The notes beneath the pieces were generated by a model. The model was given only the letters and a program-made list of their open reading frames with translations, made no database searches and was not told where the DNA came from. From Holothuria scabra (taxonomy: Eukaryota > Echinodermata > Holothuroidea > Aspidochirotida > Holothuriidae): 64,000 nucleotides of DNA. Positions within the stretch are counted from its first letter, which is position 1. The number at the start of each line of letters is the position of its first letter. The stretch is taken from NCBI GenBank assembly GCA_037179385.1, contig CM074189.1, forward strand, positions 24,985,648 through 25,049,647, written 5' to 3'. Position numbers and translations under genes: made by a program. Shown here piece after piece: positions 15,101 through 25,038 of this stretch.

Positions 15101-17293
15101 ACCGAGTGGGAAATTTTAAGAATAACTAGTTCCAACAAAACGGATTACTTTTTACAAACCAAGCTTAGCGCCTTTTTCGGGGAATGTAGCTCGCATAAAC
15201 CAGGGAGGTGTTACTAGACATTCCAACATAAACATCCCTATCAAACAAGACGTAATCCCCACAAATTGCAATCATCAAATAAATCCCAAAAAATGACAAA
15301 ATAATTAATCAAGATCAACGTATGTCAAAGGTTTAATTTCCCATTATGAGGATTAAGGACGGTCCTTAAAAGACGTGAAGATAAAGGACTTCAGTTCTTA
15401 CGTTTAAATTAAGATGCAAGCCAAGAACGTATATTCCTTCCAACTAGAAAACTGTTAAAAATTTCAAAATGCGTATCGTGCTAAGCCTCCACGATTGCTT
15501 CAGATAGAGGTCCCGAACTATTCAACTAGTACGTGTTAAAACTGTGGCTTTGGGTCAAATGCGATTAATGATGTGGCAAAACTGGCAAGTGACTGGGCAA
15601 GGGAAAAGCCCTCTATCCTTACCTGAAAAACAGAACATTGTCTAGGTTCCTTTGAATTTGACTTTTGATGAAAGCCATTGTTCGTTTATTCTGTTTCGTT
15701 ATGCTTTTTAGGTGGAAAAAAACATGAAGGCATCTGAAATGCGAGACGCTGTTACTGATCAGAAGTTTTATTTCAAAACGGATCCTTGGAAATCACGTAA
15801 GCTCTAGGATATATGTATTTAAATACGTACGATGCCACAGAACATGCATGTCATCCATATTTATTTAGCTGCGCTTATAAGAAAGAATACCTTCAAATTT
15901 GCTCAACCCACACTGTTAAGTCGAAACAGTAAAATTAAGAATGACTCCAAAATTAAGATTGAATAGTCACTCTAAAATAGTCACTCTAAAAAATAACCAT
16001 TTTCCAATGAAATTTTTAACTTCAAGGTAATAAGTAAAGATTGATCCCAGTTGATTGCAGTATAAAAGAGTACTATCTACTCTAAGGAAGCCAGAGAGGG
16101 CAGTATTTATTAAAAAAAAAACAGCCAACGCTATTTTTTAAATTCGTTGTTGCCAGTTTATTGTATATATGCTTGTTAAGGCTACGCATGAGGTTAGAGC
16201 TATCGTTAGCCGACATAGTTAAAAACGAGTCGTTTAATTTTGAAGTCGACTGGAGTCATTTGTTACTTGTAACTCGAGTGGAGTGAGTGATTATTTTTAC
16301 GAGGAAAATGTTGATGCATTGTTTTAAATAGTGTGCTTTTTGAAGAGAAGTGGCTCGATTCATTCCTCATTATAAATTTGTCAGTTTGTTTAGAAAGATA
16401 ACGGAACGTCCCCTATGGCACTAGCTGGATGAGTATTACGCAGACCTATTATAACGTGATCATAGGTTTGTATCACCGTAAAATATATTTAAAATGTGTA
16501 AAAACTCATCGTACTTGCACTCTCATGCATTCAAACAACCCGCACAAGAAATATCCCCCTTCCGCACGAGAAACTCTTCGAAAAGAAAGAAGAAAAAAGT
16601 TTTAATTTCTGACAAAACATTCTTTCTATGTTGTACAATGTAGATACTGCAACAGACGATAGAAACAACGATGTTTGCTCAATGGACATCAACACAATTG
16701 TCAATGGCGGGATGACTGAGGATGGGAAGAAGTTTCCTGGGCTAGTACCTTTGGTACAAAGATATATTTCTGAGTTAGAAGATACAGACACAGTAACTCG
16801 TTGCACTGTGACAAGATATCTCAAGCTAGTATCTGACAGAGCAGCAGGTATGTCATTCCTTCGTTTTTTAAAATGCAGGGTATGCCCAGGTTGTTTCCCG
16901 TTGAATAAAGTGTTTTGATATTTAAAGAAAATTTCACGTGATCACTGCATTCTTGTCACGTAAAGGACAAAACCGAGACGATCATAACGTTTTAATTGTT
17001 GTAAGAAAACAATTTAAGTACAGTAAGTGAGAACAGAAATATATTTACCATTACGGTAGATCCGTTGACAATTAATTTATTTAAACTACCTACTTTTCGA
17101 AAAACTAATCTGTCATCACATTTTTTCAACAGGTCGTGTAAAAACTACTGCCCGTTGGATTCGAGACTTTGTCCGTGGGCATGCTGAATACAAACATGAT
17201 TCCGTCGTCACAGAACGAGTTAACTACGACCTGATCAAGTTATGTGCAGATATATCAGAAGGAAAAGTGATATCTCATCACCTTACGTTATAG
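1..17293 (+). CDS. GCLC: GCLC-like gene, copy A (3' part, nine exons)
   Basis: This is the 3' part of a glutamate-cysteine ligase catalytic subunit gene, whose product joins glutamate and cysteine in an ATP-dependent cytosolic reaction, the first step of glutathione synthesis. Exons are 1-195, 3276-3392, 3679-3817, 4634-4746, 7579-7671, 9933-10037, 15712-15796, 16644-16847 and 17133-17293, giving 403 codons plus TAG at 17291-17293. Splice phases match copy B exactly. Landmarks from the family are GRVAR, DHIYIDS, [35 protein letters not shown] and ARWIR. The residue matching human Cys553, linked in the literature to the disulfide with the modifier subunit, is Cys here (exon 16644-16847). The intron after 10037 starts with GC, not GT. 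Family assignment is by eye from the translated exons and is firm. Whether the diverged enzyme keeps the classical substrate is not known. Confidence 0.9.
196..3275. other. Copy A intron, 3.1 kb
   Basis: AT-rich, with a poly(T) run at 849. A 95-codon frame at 1581-1868 has protein-like composition but no recognised family and no splice phase argument. No named repeat seen. Confidence 0.5.
3276..3392 (+). CDS. GCLC: GCLC-like copy A exon
   Basis: It has 39 codons, phase 0 at both ends, with a TTCTTCAG acceptor and GTAGGC donor. It encodes the LSAS-x-P-x-x-RG segment and DSRWSVIS. The Trp corresponding to human Trp297 is present (TGG), in contrast to copy B. Confidence 0.9.
3679..3817 (+). CDS. 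GCLC: GCLC-like copy A exon
   Basis: It runs from [14 protein letters not shown] to the first base of a Gly codon; 139 bp, phase 0 in and phase 1 out. Human GCLC has PL-NN-RISKSRYD at this place. Acceptor is TCTCAG, donor GTACGT. Confidence 0.9.
4634..4746 (+). CDS. GCLC: GCLC-like copy A exon
   Basis: It encodes [18 protein letters not shown] and onwards; 113 bp. The residue at the place of human His370 is Tyr in both copies A and B. Human His370Leu is a reported variant of this position. Acceptor is CAACAG, donor GTATGA. Confidence 0.9.
5302..5640 (-). repeat. SINE-like element, degenerate, copy A intron
   Basis: It contains GGTTCCAGTTTTAAAGTCTT then TGGTATGATCC and a degraded tRNA-like end (AATGGTCTAACCGCTTGATA). 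A 65-codon open frame inside is incidental. Confidence 0.4.
5940..6480 (+). repeat. Repeat family 3, uninterrupted copy
   Basis: About 540 bp in copy A intron 4746-7579, starting at a poly(C) run and including ACATGTAGGTAATG, CGTTCGTGTGCATAGG, AAGAAGAGGAATCGTTCCCT and AACCAGGACAGGAGAAA. No coding capacity seen. Confidence 0.55.
7579..7671 (+). CDS. GCLC: GCLC-like copy A exon
   Basis: It has 31 codons, phase 0 at both ends, encoding NMMSTN then [11 protein letters not shown]. Human GCLC reads RPME where this reads RPMD. The Pro matching human Pro414 is kept. Acceptor is CCAACAG, donor GTGAGT. Confidence 0.9.
8960..9250 (+). repeat. Repeat family 4, copy A intron
   Basis: Marked by AGACTGTCCAGTTT, ACTGCTTGGTTTACCTT, GAAGAGAAATAAGA and AAAGTTTGGGGGG. 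A close direct copy is at 49970, and inverted copies at 37590 and 60568. Confidence 0.6.
9435..9822. repeat. Foldback MITE family 2, copy A intron
   Basis: 388 bp with long inverted arms: CACGGAC to ATATGGACAAAGCATG on the left, CATGTATAGGAAGTCCGTG on the right, and AAGATGGCCGC facing GCCATCTTG inside. It lies about 110 bp before the exon at 9933. Confidence 0.72.
9933..10037 (+). CDS. GCLC: GCLC-like copy A exon with GC splice donor
   Basis: It encodes the most conserved stretch, [14 protein letters not shown] onwards, 35 codons. By hand count 31 of 35 residues match copy B. The exon ends in ATG followed by GCAAGT, the usual form of a GC donor; copy B has GTGAGT at the same place. The nearest downstream GT would break the phase with the next exon. 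Confidence 0.88.
10236..10531. repeat. Inverted-end element with poly(G) tract
   Basis: It starts TGTGGACCAGTGGGTTCACA and ends GTTGTGACTCCACTGATGTG. A 14-G run sits inside the left end and CACCCCCTACA occurs near both ends. Open frames here are products of the repeat. Confidence 0.5.
11700..12141 (+). repeat. Repeat family 3, interrupted copy (left part)
   Basis: It shares, in order, a poly(C) run, TACATGTAGGT, CGTTCG/TTCGAGTGCATAGG and GAAGAGGAATCGT with 5940-6440. The match stops where the palindromic MITE begins and resumes at 13723. Confidence 0.55.
12142..12393. repeat. Palindromic MITE with internal TTAACCAGGATT repeats
   Basis: 252 bp with inverted ends CACTCTAAAAACACCGGGGT and its reverse complement, extending inwards to GGTGTTCTATTTACTCCAAC. 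The loop carries several degenerate copies of TTAACCAGGATTTGTGTTA in both orientations. Confidence 0.75.
13017..13722. repeat. Inverted-end element inside copy A intron
   Basis: It is bounded by CCGGTGGCGTAGCT and AGCTACGCCGCTGTGG, near inverted repeats. The flanking sequence on its right resumes a repeat that breaks off before 12142, which marks this block as a later insertion. Confidence 0.5.
13723..13810 (+). repeat. Repeat family 3, interrupted copy (right part)
   Basis: It contains ACCAGGACAGGACAAAAAAA, then TTTCCCACC and CAAATCGACG, matching 6385-6480 of the uninterrupted copy. Confidence 0.5.
14605..14850 (+). repeat. SINE-like element, copy A intron
   Basis: It holds a box-B-like GGAGTTCGAAACTC at 14636, then ATCAAAGACCATACAACGAG and ACGGAATAGGGAAAGCAAGA, the body of the SINE-like family. 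Confidence 0.5.
15712..15796 (+). CDS. GCLC: GCLC-like copy A exon
   Basis: It encodes [21 protein letters not shown]; 85 bp, phase 0 in and phase 1 out. The preceding intron, about 5.7 kb, is the longest in the cluster and carries the nested repeats. Confidence 0.9.
16644..16847 (+). CDS. GCLC: GCLC-like copy A exon
   Basis: It encodes [27 protein letters not shown] and [11 protein letters not shown]; 204 bp, phase 1 at both ends. TRC carries the equivalent of human Cys553. The variable linker before CSMD is shorter than in the human enzyme. Confidence 0.9.
17133..17293 (+). CDS. GCLC: GCLC-like copy A terminal exon
   Basis: It has 52 codons plus TAG and encodes [13 protein letters not shown] and [14 protein letters not shown], ending in SHHLTL. 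Copy B differs at 7 of 52 residues by hand count. The C-terminus stops about 17 residues earlier, relative to the conserved NY-LI-x-C motif, than in human GCLC. A MITE-like repeat begins 20 bp after the stop. Confidence 0.9.
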
Positions 17294-17312
17294 CTCATAC
17301 CTCATGCATACA

Positions 17313-17551
17313 AACGAATCCGAACAGCAAGTGATGGTGTGATTTTAGTAGGCAATAAGTGGGATCTATCACCTTTTAATTTTACAATTTCCTTGCTTAA
17401 CTGTATCATGGATGGTTGTTAACTCACTAGTGTCTTGATATCTTCAACAACAGGAATATGAGGGTTTGAAATTTATGTAAACGATTAAAGGCTAATGGAC
17501 CCCACTTATGGCTGCCTACAGTCACTAAACACAAGCGTGATCGGGCTCGTC
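17313..17551 (+). repeat. MITE-like repeat family 1 (CGAATCCGA ends)
   Basis: About 240 bp, with imperfect terminal inverted repeats of the form GACGAATCCGA, and inner inverted arms around GGACCCCACTTATGGC. It starts 20 bp after the copy A stop, so it may lie in the 3' untranslated region. Other members are at 39209, 40760, 51022 and 61284. Confidence 0.7.
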
Positions 17552-17932
17552 TATGTAGGTCATTCACAGCGTTACTTGTCTTTCTCAGTCTTTTGCCAGG
17601 CAGACTTCAATTCTACAATTAAACAGTCACGCGCGTATCGGTAACACAAGTACTGCGGATAATCAGTTCAATCCAGTATGAAAAATTTAAATGCTCTGAC
17701 GTCTCGTGCATAGCCTCTATAGGCTACAGCCTTCAAGCAGGTGATGTACATCTCCTGCTACAAGGGGGGAGGGGGAGAAAATAATGCAAATACTACCATA
17801 CTTTTGTATTATGAAGTAACTATTCCTTCTTGAAGAGGTTACACGGAGAAATTTCTACCCTAACGTCCCTATGACGCTTAGATAGTCAGAACGACATACT
17901 TAGGATCAAGCGAATAGCCAGGCGTTGAGCGG

Positions 17933-18189
17933 TTAACCCTTTACCGTTGTTTGGGTCCTTTTGGACACACGCGGAGAGCTCGGCCGTCACACATCTTTAC
18001 TGTTTCACGCGGAGCTCGAAACTGCGTGTAGCTACCCGAAAATTCGGCCACAACAGCGAGAGAGACAATAGTTTAAGGTCACGGGGTCAATGGCCTACGG
18101 AAGCCGATGCGGGCCGGGCTACGTCCGCTTTTCCGCACTCCCGAGGCGCGCAAATATGCCCCGATCGGAGCACAACGGTAAAGGGTTAA
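17933..18189 (+). mobile_element. TTAA-flanked (piggyBac-type) MITE, first copy
   Basis: 257 bp with perfect terminal inverted repeats TTAACCCTTTACCGTTGT. TTAA at both borders is the target duplication typical of piggyBac transposons. The interior is GC-rich relative to the surroundings. It holds an 80-codon open frame that is a by-product of the element, not a transposase. Confidence 0.72.
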
Positions 18190-19554
18190 GGCCGTACGTA
18201 TAGCATGTGCGAAAAGGGCCGTTCAAACATTAGTGTACCTGCGGAGGGCACCACTGTTACTCAGCGCAAAAAGTGTTAGCGATTTGGAAATCGCGAGTTA
18301 TGTTTTTTTTTTGCATCCTTTCCATGAAGGTAACCTTGAAAATAATGTAGGAAAAGAAGGTCATCCTTTAACATTCATTACTTTTTAGGCACATATATTC
18401 GCCTTTGGTGACATAGGGTAATCCTCTCCCCTTAGACCCTCCCCTATGTTACACTTCGACCCCCACCCGTTTCCCTATTCCGGACGCAATTCTAGCTTAG
18501 GTCTCTAGTTGATATGGACTTGATGTATATTATTTATGATTTTTTTTCCACTTTCTTACTTAATAAGTCTTCTGTGATGTTTCGTTCTGAGAGAGCTTCC
18601 CCTTCTCAACTCCTTGCATGGTGAAGTGTATTAGGGCGTTTTTCCTGCAGCAGGAAACGGGGGGGGGGGGGTCTGGAGTTTGACCCCAACTTGAGACAAA
18701 CCGAAAACTTTTACATTAAAACCTACTGCCATTTTGCCTGATGTACAATTTAAGCAATGGAGGGAAACCAAGTCATTGTTCCATAATTGGAGAAAGGCTG
18801 TGGCAGGTAAAACAAAAACCCATCTACTAGGCCTATCACTGATTGACGGACCTAGCGACCGACTGACCGACTGATAAACCCATTCTAAACTAACGAGCGT
18901 GTGTGGTGGGTGTAATGTATTAGAAGAAGGTGTAAATAATGGGATACGAAGAACATTATAATGCCTCTCAACTAGGTAAGGGACCTTGGGAGTGGCTGGA
19001 TTTTGCGAAAAGACTATGTTTAATATGCTTAATATTTCATGATTGCGGGAACAAATCTTAGACTGACACTTTTTTATATACTTATCGTCTTTAATCCAAA
19101 GGCGTATTTAATATTGCCGGTCGATACATGGGAGGTCTTGCGTAATACCAAAGTTCAAAGAATAAAGTAAAACACAAAAAGTATTACAGAGACTGGGTCA
19201 TTTGCTTTGTTAAACGATCGATAAATTATTTCATGTATGTTTGAGAGTTTTAAAATAGAACTTCGACGTGATAATACGTTATACCCTATTTGGAATGTTA
19301 AGTATTATTTTTTCATTCCGTGTCAGTGTTATTTTCACATTTATATGGAAATGTAATCAAAGCTCATTGCTTGAATGTTTTGATACAACCACTTAAATAT
19401 TGACGTGCGTAAGATTATCGTTTATCCATATGGTTTCAACTGTTTTGGGAAAGACAATTTCTTTAAACCTGCACATGTCAAAAGTCATAGTGTCTCTCTT
19501 CCACAGGGATTTTACCTTCTGTAGGAAACTTCCAAAGAAAACTTTAGCTTAGCT

Positions 19555-19727
19555 GCACTGTAAAAATGTCTGTAACATTACTAAATATTTCTTACACAAT
19601 TACATGAGAAAAAATAAAGAAATACAAAAAGAATACGTAAAGAGTGCTGTCAATGAGTTGACAGCGTTATTCTTTTGTTTTTCTTTATTTCGTTTTCAGT
19701 AAATGTACAGGCCCCTTTTTACAGGGT
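19555..19727. repeat. Foldback MITE (CACTGTAAAAA ends)
   Basis: Left CACTGTAAAAATGTCTGTAA faces right TGTACAGGCCCCTTTTTACAG. Inner arms AATAAAGAAATACAAAAAGA and TCTTTTGTTTTTCTTTATT meet at the hairpin GCTGTCAATGAGTTGACAGC. Confidence 0.6.
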
Positions 19728-21089
19728 AGGCCAGGGTTATCCACATTATCATTTGCCCATATTTTATATTTTTTTCCTTTCCTGTGTCTTTTACTTAACA
19801 AGATAACAAACTCACAATAAACAAATAAAGTTGAATCTGTTATCCGATTGAAAAAAAAAAATAAATACATTTTCTTATAATCTTAGGGTACTGTTACCTT
19901 TAGATTTCGAACAACCAAAATCGTTAAGATTAAGTTTAAATAGGATTTCTTTGGTAGGATGTCTTCAATGCGTGTAATTGGGAAAGAATAAAACACCAAA
20001 ACTGTGTAGACATATTAATTGCAAACTATGCTTGTACCTAGTTGAAGCTGAGTTTAGAGACATTAAAGGATATATATCATATTCTCAATGTACAAAGTAA
20101 ATGTCGTGACACACAAAAAATATACAGCTTACTAGTTGTCATCAATAAGATGATCTGTAATTCGTTGCCGCGTGGAATGGTTGGGTACAGCGTGGGATAT
20201 ACTAACCGAGTTCAGCACATAACGTGAGGCGTTTCCTTTTCCGTTAGTACCTGCATACAACTCAATTCAAGTGTCCAAACAACTCAAACGAAAGCAATGG
20301 GTTCAGTCCTACTCTACGACAGAATAGAATGCAAATTTTTAAACCAAAACGACTATTTAGATACAATCCATTACACAAAACCACACTTGATGTCTCTGAT
20401 TACGTCATGGATGGATTAAGGAAGAATGATTCCACAAATTTTTCCTGTCAACTCAAGTTTTGAAATAAGTATTGTAAGTGTGGGGTTGGCTTGTTTACTC
20501 CCGACGATTTGGAGGAAGTACATATGCAAATCCACCAAAACCAATTACCGAACTGACTTATTTGAAACCATTTATTCAGTCCCAGTGCTAAACCATAGCA
20601 AAATTTTTATCTCTTGAAAATATTATTACATTATAATAGTTAACAGATGTCAAGTCGCATGATTCGAAGTCAAGACAGTTAGAGTAAAAATAAAATTCGA
20701 TATAGCACAAATAGGTGCATTTTTACATGTCCCAAACCTATTTCTCGAGATAATAACTTATATTTTTTACCAAAATCTATCTTCTTTGAAAAAATATCTC
20801 TCTATGTCAATAAATAGGAGGCTAAAAGATGATTTACTTCTGTGAAGAGAGGGTGACATTTCTCCTAATAAATTAGTAGTTTATCCTAAAATAAACATGA
20901 TTAAACAGCAATTTGATTACCAGTTGGAGATGGTGATATAAAAGAGTTTTCAAACACACAATATGGTCACGGGTATACCCGCAGCTATACACGAGGGAGT
21001 TGCTCGTTGGCCTGGCTATCGTAAACTTAGCCTTCTACCATTTCACTGTGTACGCAAAGTAGTTGGACATAAATAATTTCCGAAATTAT

Positions 21090-21175
21090 GTTTGTTATAT
21101 AATAATAACAATAAATAACGGGTTTATATAGCGCTTCACATAAAACAACCTCAAAGCGCTTAAAAGGTGGCCAAC
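21090..21175 (+). repeat. Dispersed repeat fragment (TTTATATAGCGC type)
   Basis: An AAT-rich start is followed by GGGTTTATATAGCGCTTCAC and CAAAGCGCTTAAAAGG, a tail I associate with dispersed repeats in many marine invertebrate genomes. Confidence 0.45.
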
Positions 21176-24100
21176 GACAATTTAGTCAGTTCTGAAGTAC
21201 GTGTTAAGACTCGTTTGAAAACATTTTACTGATTAAGCACATGAATAATTTGGAGGACCAGATTAATACATACTGTTGAGGCTGCAACAGAAGAGAACCG
21301 CTTACCTTTGAAGTTAGAAAATTTAGACAGATTGTGTGGTTTGGAGAAAGGACTGATGAGGTATGTGTAAAACAAAATTTTGTTTTATTTTCCAGCAGTG
21401 GCGTTGCTACTCTCAACAAAGACTCCCTAGGAGATTAAAGACGGTATGGGGTGTCACTGGTATCTGAGCTTATGGTACGTGCCCTTACCCCCTCAAGTGA
21501 GCTATGCTTCCAATATGTTCAGAATGGCTAGCCTGTTAATTGGCTTCAAGTGTTAAGTAACTTGATGTATTTTGTTATATCTGGTACTATCAGTCAATTA
21601 ATAAGATGTGGAACCTAACTATATTAAGTACTTATGGAGTAGTGTGCTACATTTCCTCCTTGAGTAATCAAGCCGAGAAGGTGGATATTTCAAAAAGCAA
21701 GAAGGAAAGTTTCATTATGTTACGTGGGCCTGCTAATCACTTAGTTCAAGATTTGGGAGGTTTGGAAGTCATCAACTCACAGAACGAAAATGAGCAGATT
21801 ATCGTTTGTCGATTTTGAGGTTTAATCGAGTGCTTTTTGTATACAAGAATACTGCTCTGTCCAACACAAAGCATGTTGCGTGGTGGCGATGGGGCGACGC
21901 ATGGATAAAGGGTGCATTTTGCTAGCCATGCATATGTGCGTGCGCGCACTTCCGATTGGTTTTATTTGCCGGCGCTGGTTCGTTATGAATGCATGCGCGT
22001 CAAACAGTAACATTATTTGACGTGTCTGGCAAGCTTACCGGCGAAAAAAGTCAAAAGAGCTGCGCTCGTTTTTGCACACATCATGCGAACAAAGCTATGA
22101 GCTTCCTTTATTTACTGAGATTATGAAGATGTTTTGAGACTCGAAGCAGCGGTGGGAGCATCCCACACGCACTAGGCATACAAGTTCTACAAATCGGGCG
22201 CAATGATAGAGAAAGTGAACCCCAAAAGAATATTTTCGGTGGTAAAAAGGGGGAAAAACCACATTTGTTGGAGTATTATAGGTGAATAAACAGTCTCGAT
22301 TCTCAAATTTTAAAAAGTAACTAACTCAAAGCACATCCCAAAGAGGTACCATCATTTCGAGGTCATCTTATCAAATTTTTCGAAGAGTAATGTACCTTTT
22401 GGATCCATTCAGGGAGATCTCTGGCGGCTATGGTGAGTCTCACGAACTGTGGTCTCACGTACCCCGCGCTCGAGGTAACACCGTGTTACCTCGCGCTCGA
22501 GAAACGTGAGAACGCGGGTTTACGCAGGGTCGGTGTTTTGATTTCGTTCCATCTCAAATCGCAGGGTTAAACACCGTGTTTGTTTTAATCAAACAAGGTC
22601 ACAGGTGTTTGACACTGATGACTGGTATTTTCTTACATTTAACAGTAATCGGTAGGTGAAATATTTGACCTGGTTAGTATGGTAACAATACCCAATCAAC
22701 GAAACCCAGGGTAGGTGAGAACACAAACTGGAAAACACGGGGTTAACCTGCTTATTTGCCTGATTGTAAACACGTGGTAAGACCCACATGTGTCGCGGGC
22801 TACGTAAGACCAAACCTACGGATATGATATTTACACTGGGTACTGGGGCAAACTTTGACTGTTGTCGAACTACTCGGTTAGATACAAAATAAATGGGAGA
22901 GCCGGCCTGGTTAAGACGATCAAGCATACTGATATATTTTCGATGGACTTTCCCCATATCTAAAATAATGGGGGCGCTAAAAAGGTGACTAGAAAGAAAT
23001 GTAATACGAACAGTACCGTAGAATGGGCAAAATATTTGGGTGGCTGTTCAATCACTGCCTTTGTAGGGTACCACCATAAGTTTTGAAAGTGGAGTAACTA
23101 GATTTGGACATCTCTCAAACTGTGTCACCGACAAGCAATGCATATTTCAATTTTTGCACTTTTTCATACGTATGTTTCCGTTCAGGTATTTGAAATGCCG
23201 AAATTCTTATCGATTAGAAAGATTTTGCTATCGTTTGGCCATTAGAAACTTCGGTACAGCTTACAGTAGCAATTGCAAATCAGCGTATTTACTACAAAAG
23301 TTAAGGTCAACTTAAAGCAAGCCGATGTGACGCCATGGATTCACAATGATGAAAGATATTATTTTTTAATTTACATCGAATTCTTTTCGACCTTGGATTG
23401 AGTGGGATGTTATATCTCCCCTAACAAAAAATTAGAAGGAAAGTTCCATCATGGTTGAAAAAGATATCGACCTCATGATGCACCCACTGCCCAAATACAT
23501 ACAGTCTCTCATGAAGTGCATGCTAAAATTATTAGTTGAAAGATCATACGGCAATGCCATAAAGTAACGCAAGCGTGAACACCCTTAATCCTGTGGTGGC
23601 AGAATCTAAACTATTTTTTTGCAGTAAAGGATCCACATTTTCGGTGCGCTTACTTTTCTTATACAATAGCGTTCACACTACCAAAAAATAAGAAAATCTG
23701 GGTGCTGGTCCCTGGAAAAAGGTCTATCTACGCCACTGATCATAGCATTTCAATAGCATTATGTGTTAGACGTTAAAACTTGTTTCTCAGCCTATAGTTA
23801 GGGCTTAAAAAAGATTTCCCTCGATTCGGTAAACAGTGGGAGATTAGTGTTGACAATTTAAGCTGAACTTATTTACATAAGCTAAAAATAAGAATCCCAA
23901 GTATTTAAACTAGTATCGTAAAATTTGGTACTGTGCAACACAATAGGTAATAGTTTCATTAATTTATGACTTAAACCAATTGGTTGGAGACTGGGTCAAA
24001 AAATCCATTCAACCTAAACTAATCTTCATTTAGTTTAGGTAGGCTAAAAGTGAAACCTCAACCAATAATATTCGACTGTGATATCATTCAAATTAATCAA

Positions 24101-24761
24101 TTACCCTTTTATATGGGCCAACTTAGATACCATATTCTTGTATGTACAGGTTACTAGAATGGTTTTACGCAGTGAACACACCAACGTGATGATGATCAGT
24201 ATGGTGCCGGTAGGCCAGGCGTTACTTCACCTTGGCAACAATTTATTTGATTTAAAACAAATATATGCATGCCTGCTGGTAGTGCAATCACTGCATGCTA
24301 GAGATTAATTTCGCTCCAGCAAAGAAGTGCGTACAGCAGGGGTAGGCAAACTTTTTGATTGCACGGGCCATACAATCCCATGTTTGAGGAATTTAAAATT
24401 GATCGGGCGGCACCTAACCAACGACAAAGTGTTGATTTCAAACCTTTAAATCTGAGGACTTTGAAGCTATATAAATCTTTAGTCACAAAAATAGAAATCC
24501 AGTATAGTAATGTTGTTAAGTAATGTTGGTCTTGCATGAAGATGTTGTCATTTCAAGATCAACAAGGAGTGCTTACTTAAATTGTAGTGTTCAATGTTAG
24601 CACTTCAGTAATAAAGCCACATTTAATCGTAGCTGCTACAGTAAGCATACTAATTAGGAATGTCAATCATAGGCGTAAAGAACTCTTCTAGTTTGGAGTC
24701 TGAACATTTTTGCCCAAACTTCGTTGCCGTTCAGGTGCATAAAATAGACCACCAAACCACT

Positions 24762-25038
24762 CATTACATGAAATAGCCCTTACTAAAACTGGCCATCACT
24801 AAACAGTCTAAAACCCGACTTTGAGGCATCCAAGTTGGGTTTTTACTTGATTTTCACACCTACAGTTTTTGCCACTCCAACCCCTAAATCAGTAAAAATA
24901 TGATAAAACCCATTAAGCATCAAAGTGGCTATAAACTGAGGATGTTAACATCAAGTAAAAACCTGACTTATCACCCCAAAGTCAGGTTTTAAACCATTTA
25001 GTGGTAGACAGTTTTAGTAAGGGCTATTTCACGTAATG
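24762..25038. repeat. MITE with CATTACnTGAAATAGCCC ends
   Basis: 277 bp with near-perfect 30-bp terminal inverted repeats (CATTACATGAAATAGCCCTT and AAGGGCTATTTCACGTAATG). The interior has a second inverted pair around AAAACCTGACTT. Confidence 0.75.

Noticed and set aside
17947..18189. 80-codon frame, with a related frame on the other strand at 28948-29274
   Set aside because: Both are inside the two copies of the TTAA-flanked MITE; the shared peptide reflects the repeat, not a gene.
22589..22957. 122-codon - strand frame
   Set aside because: No recognisable motif, no matching exon signals; compatible with chance.
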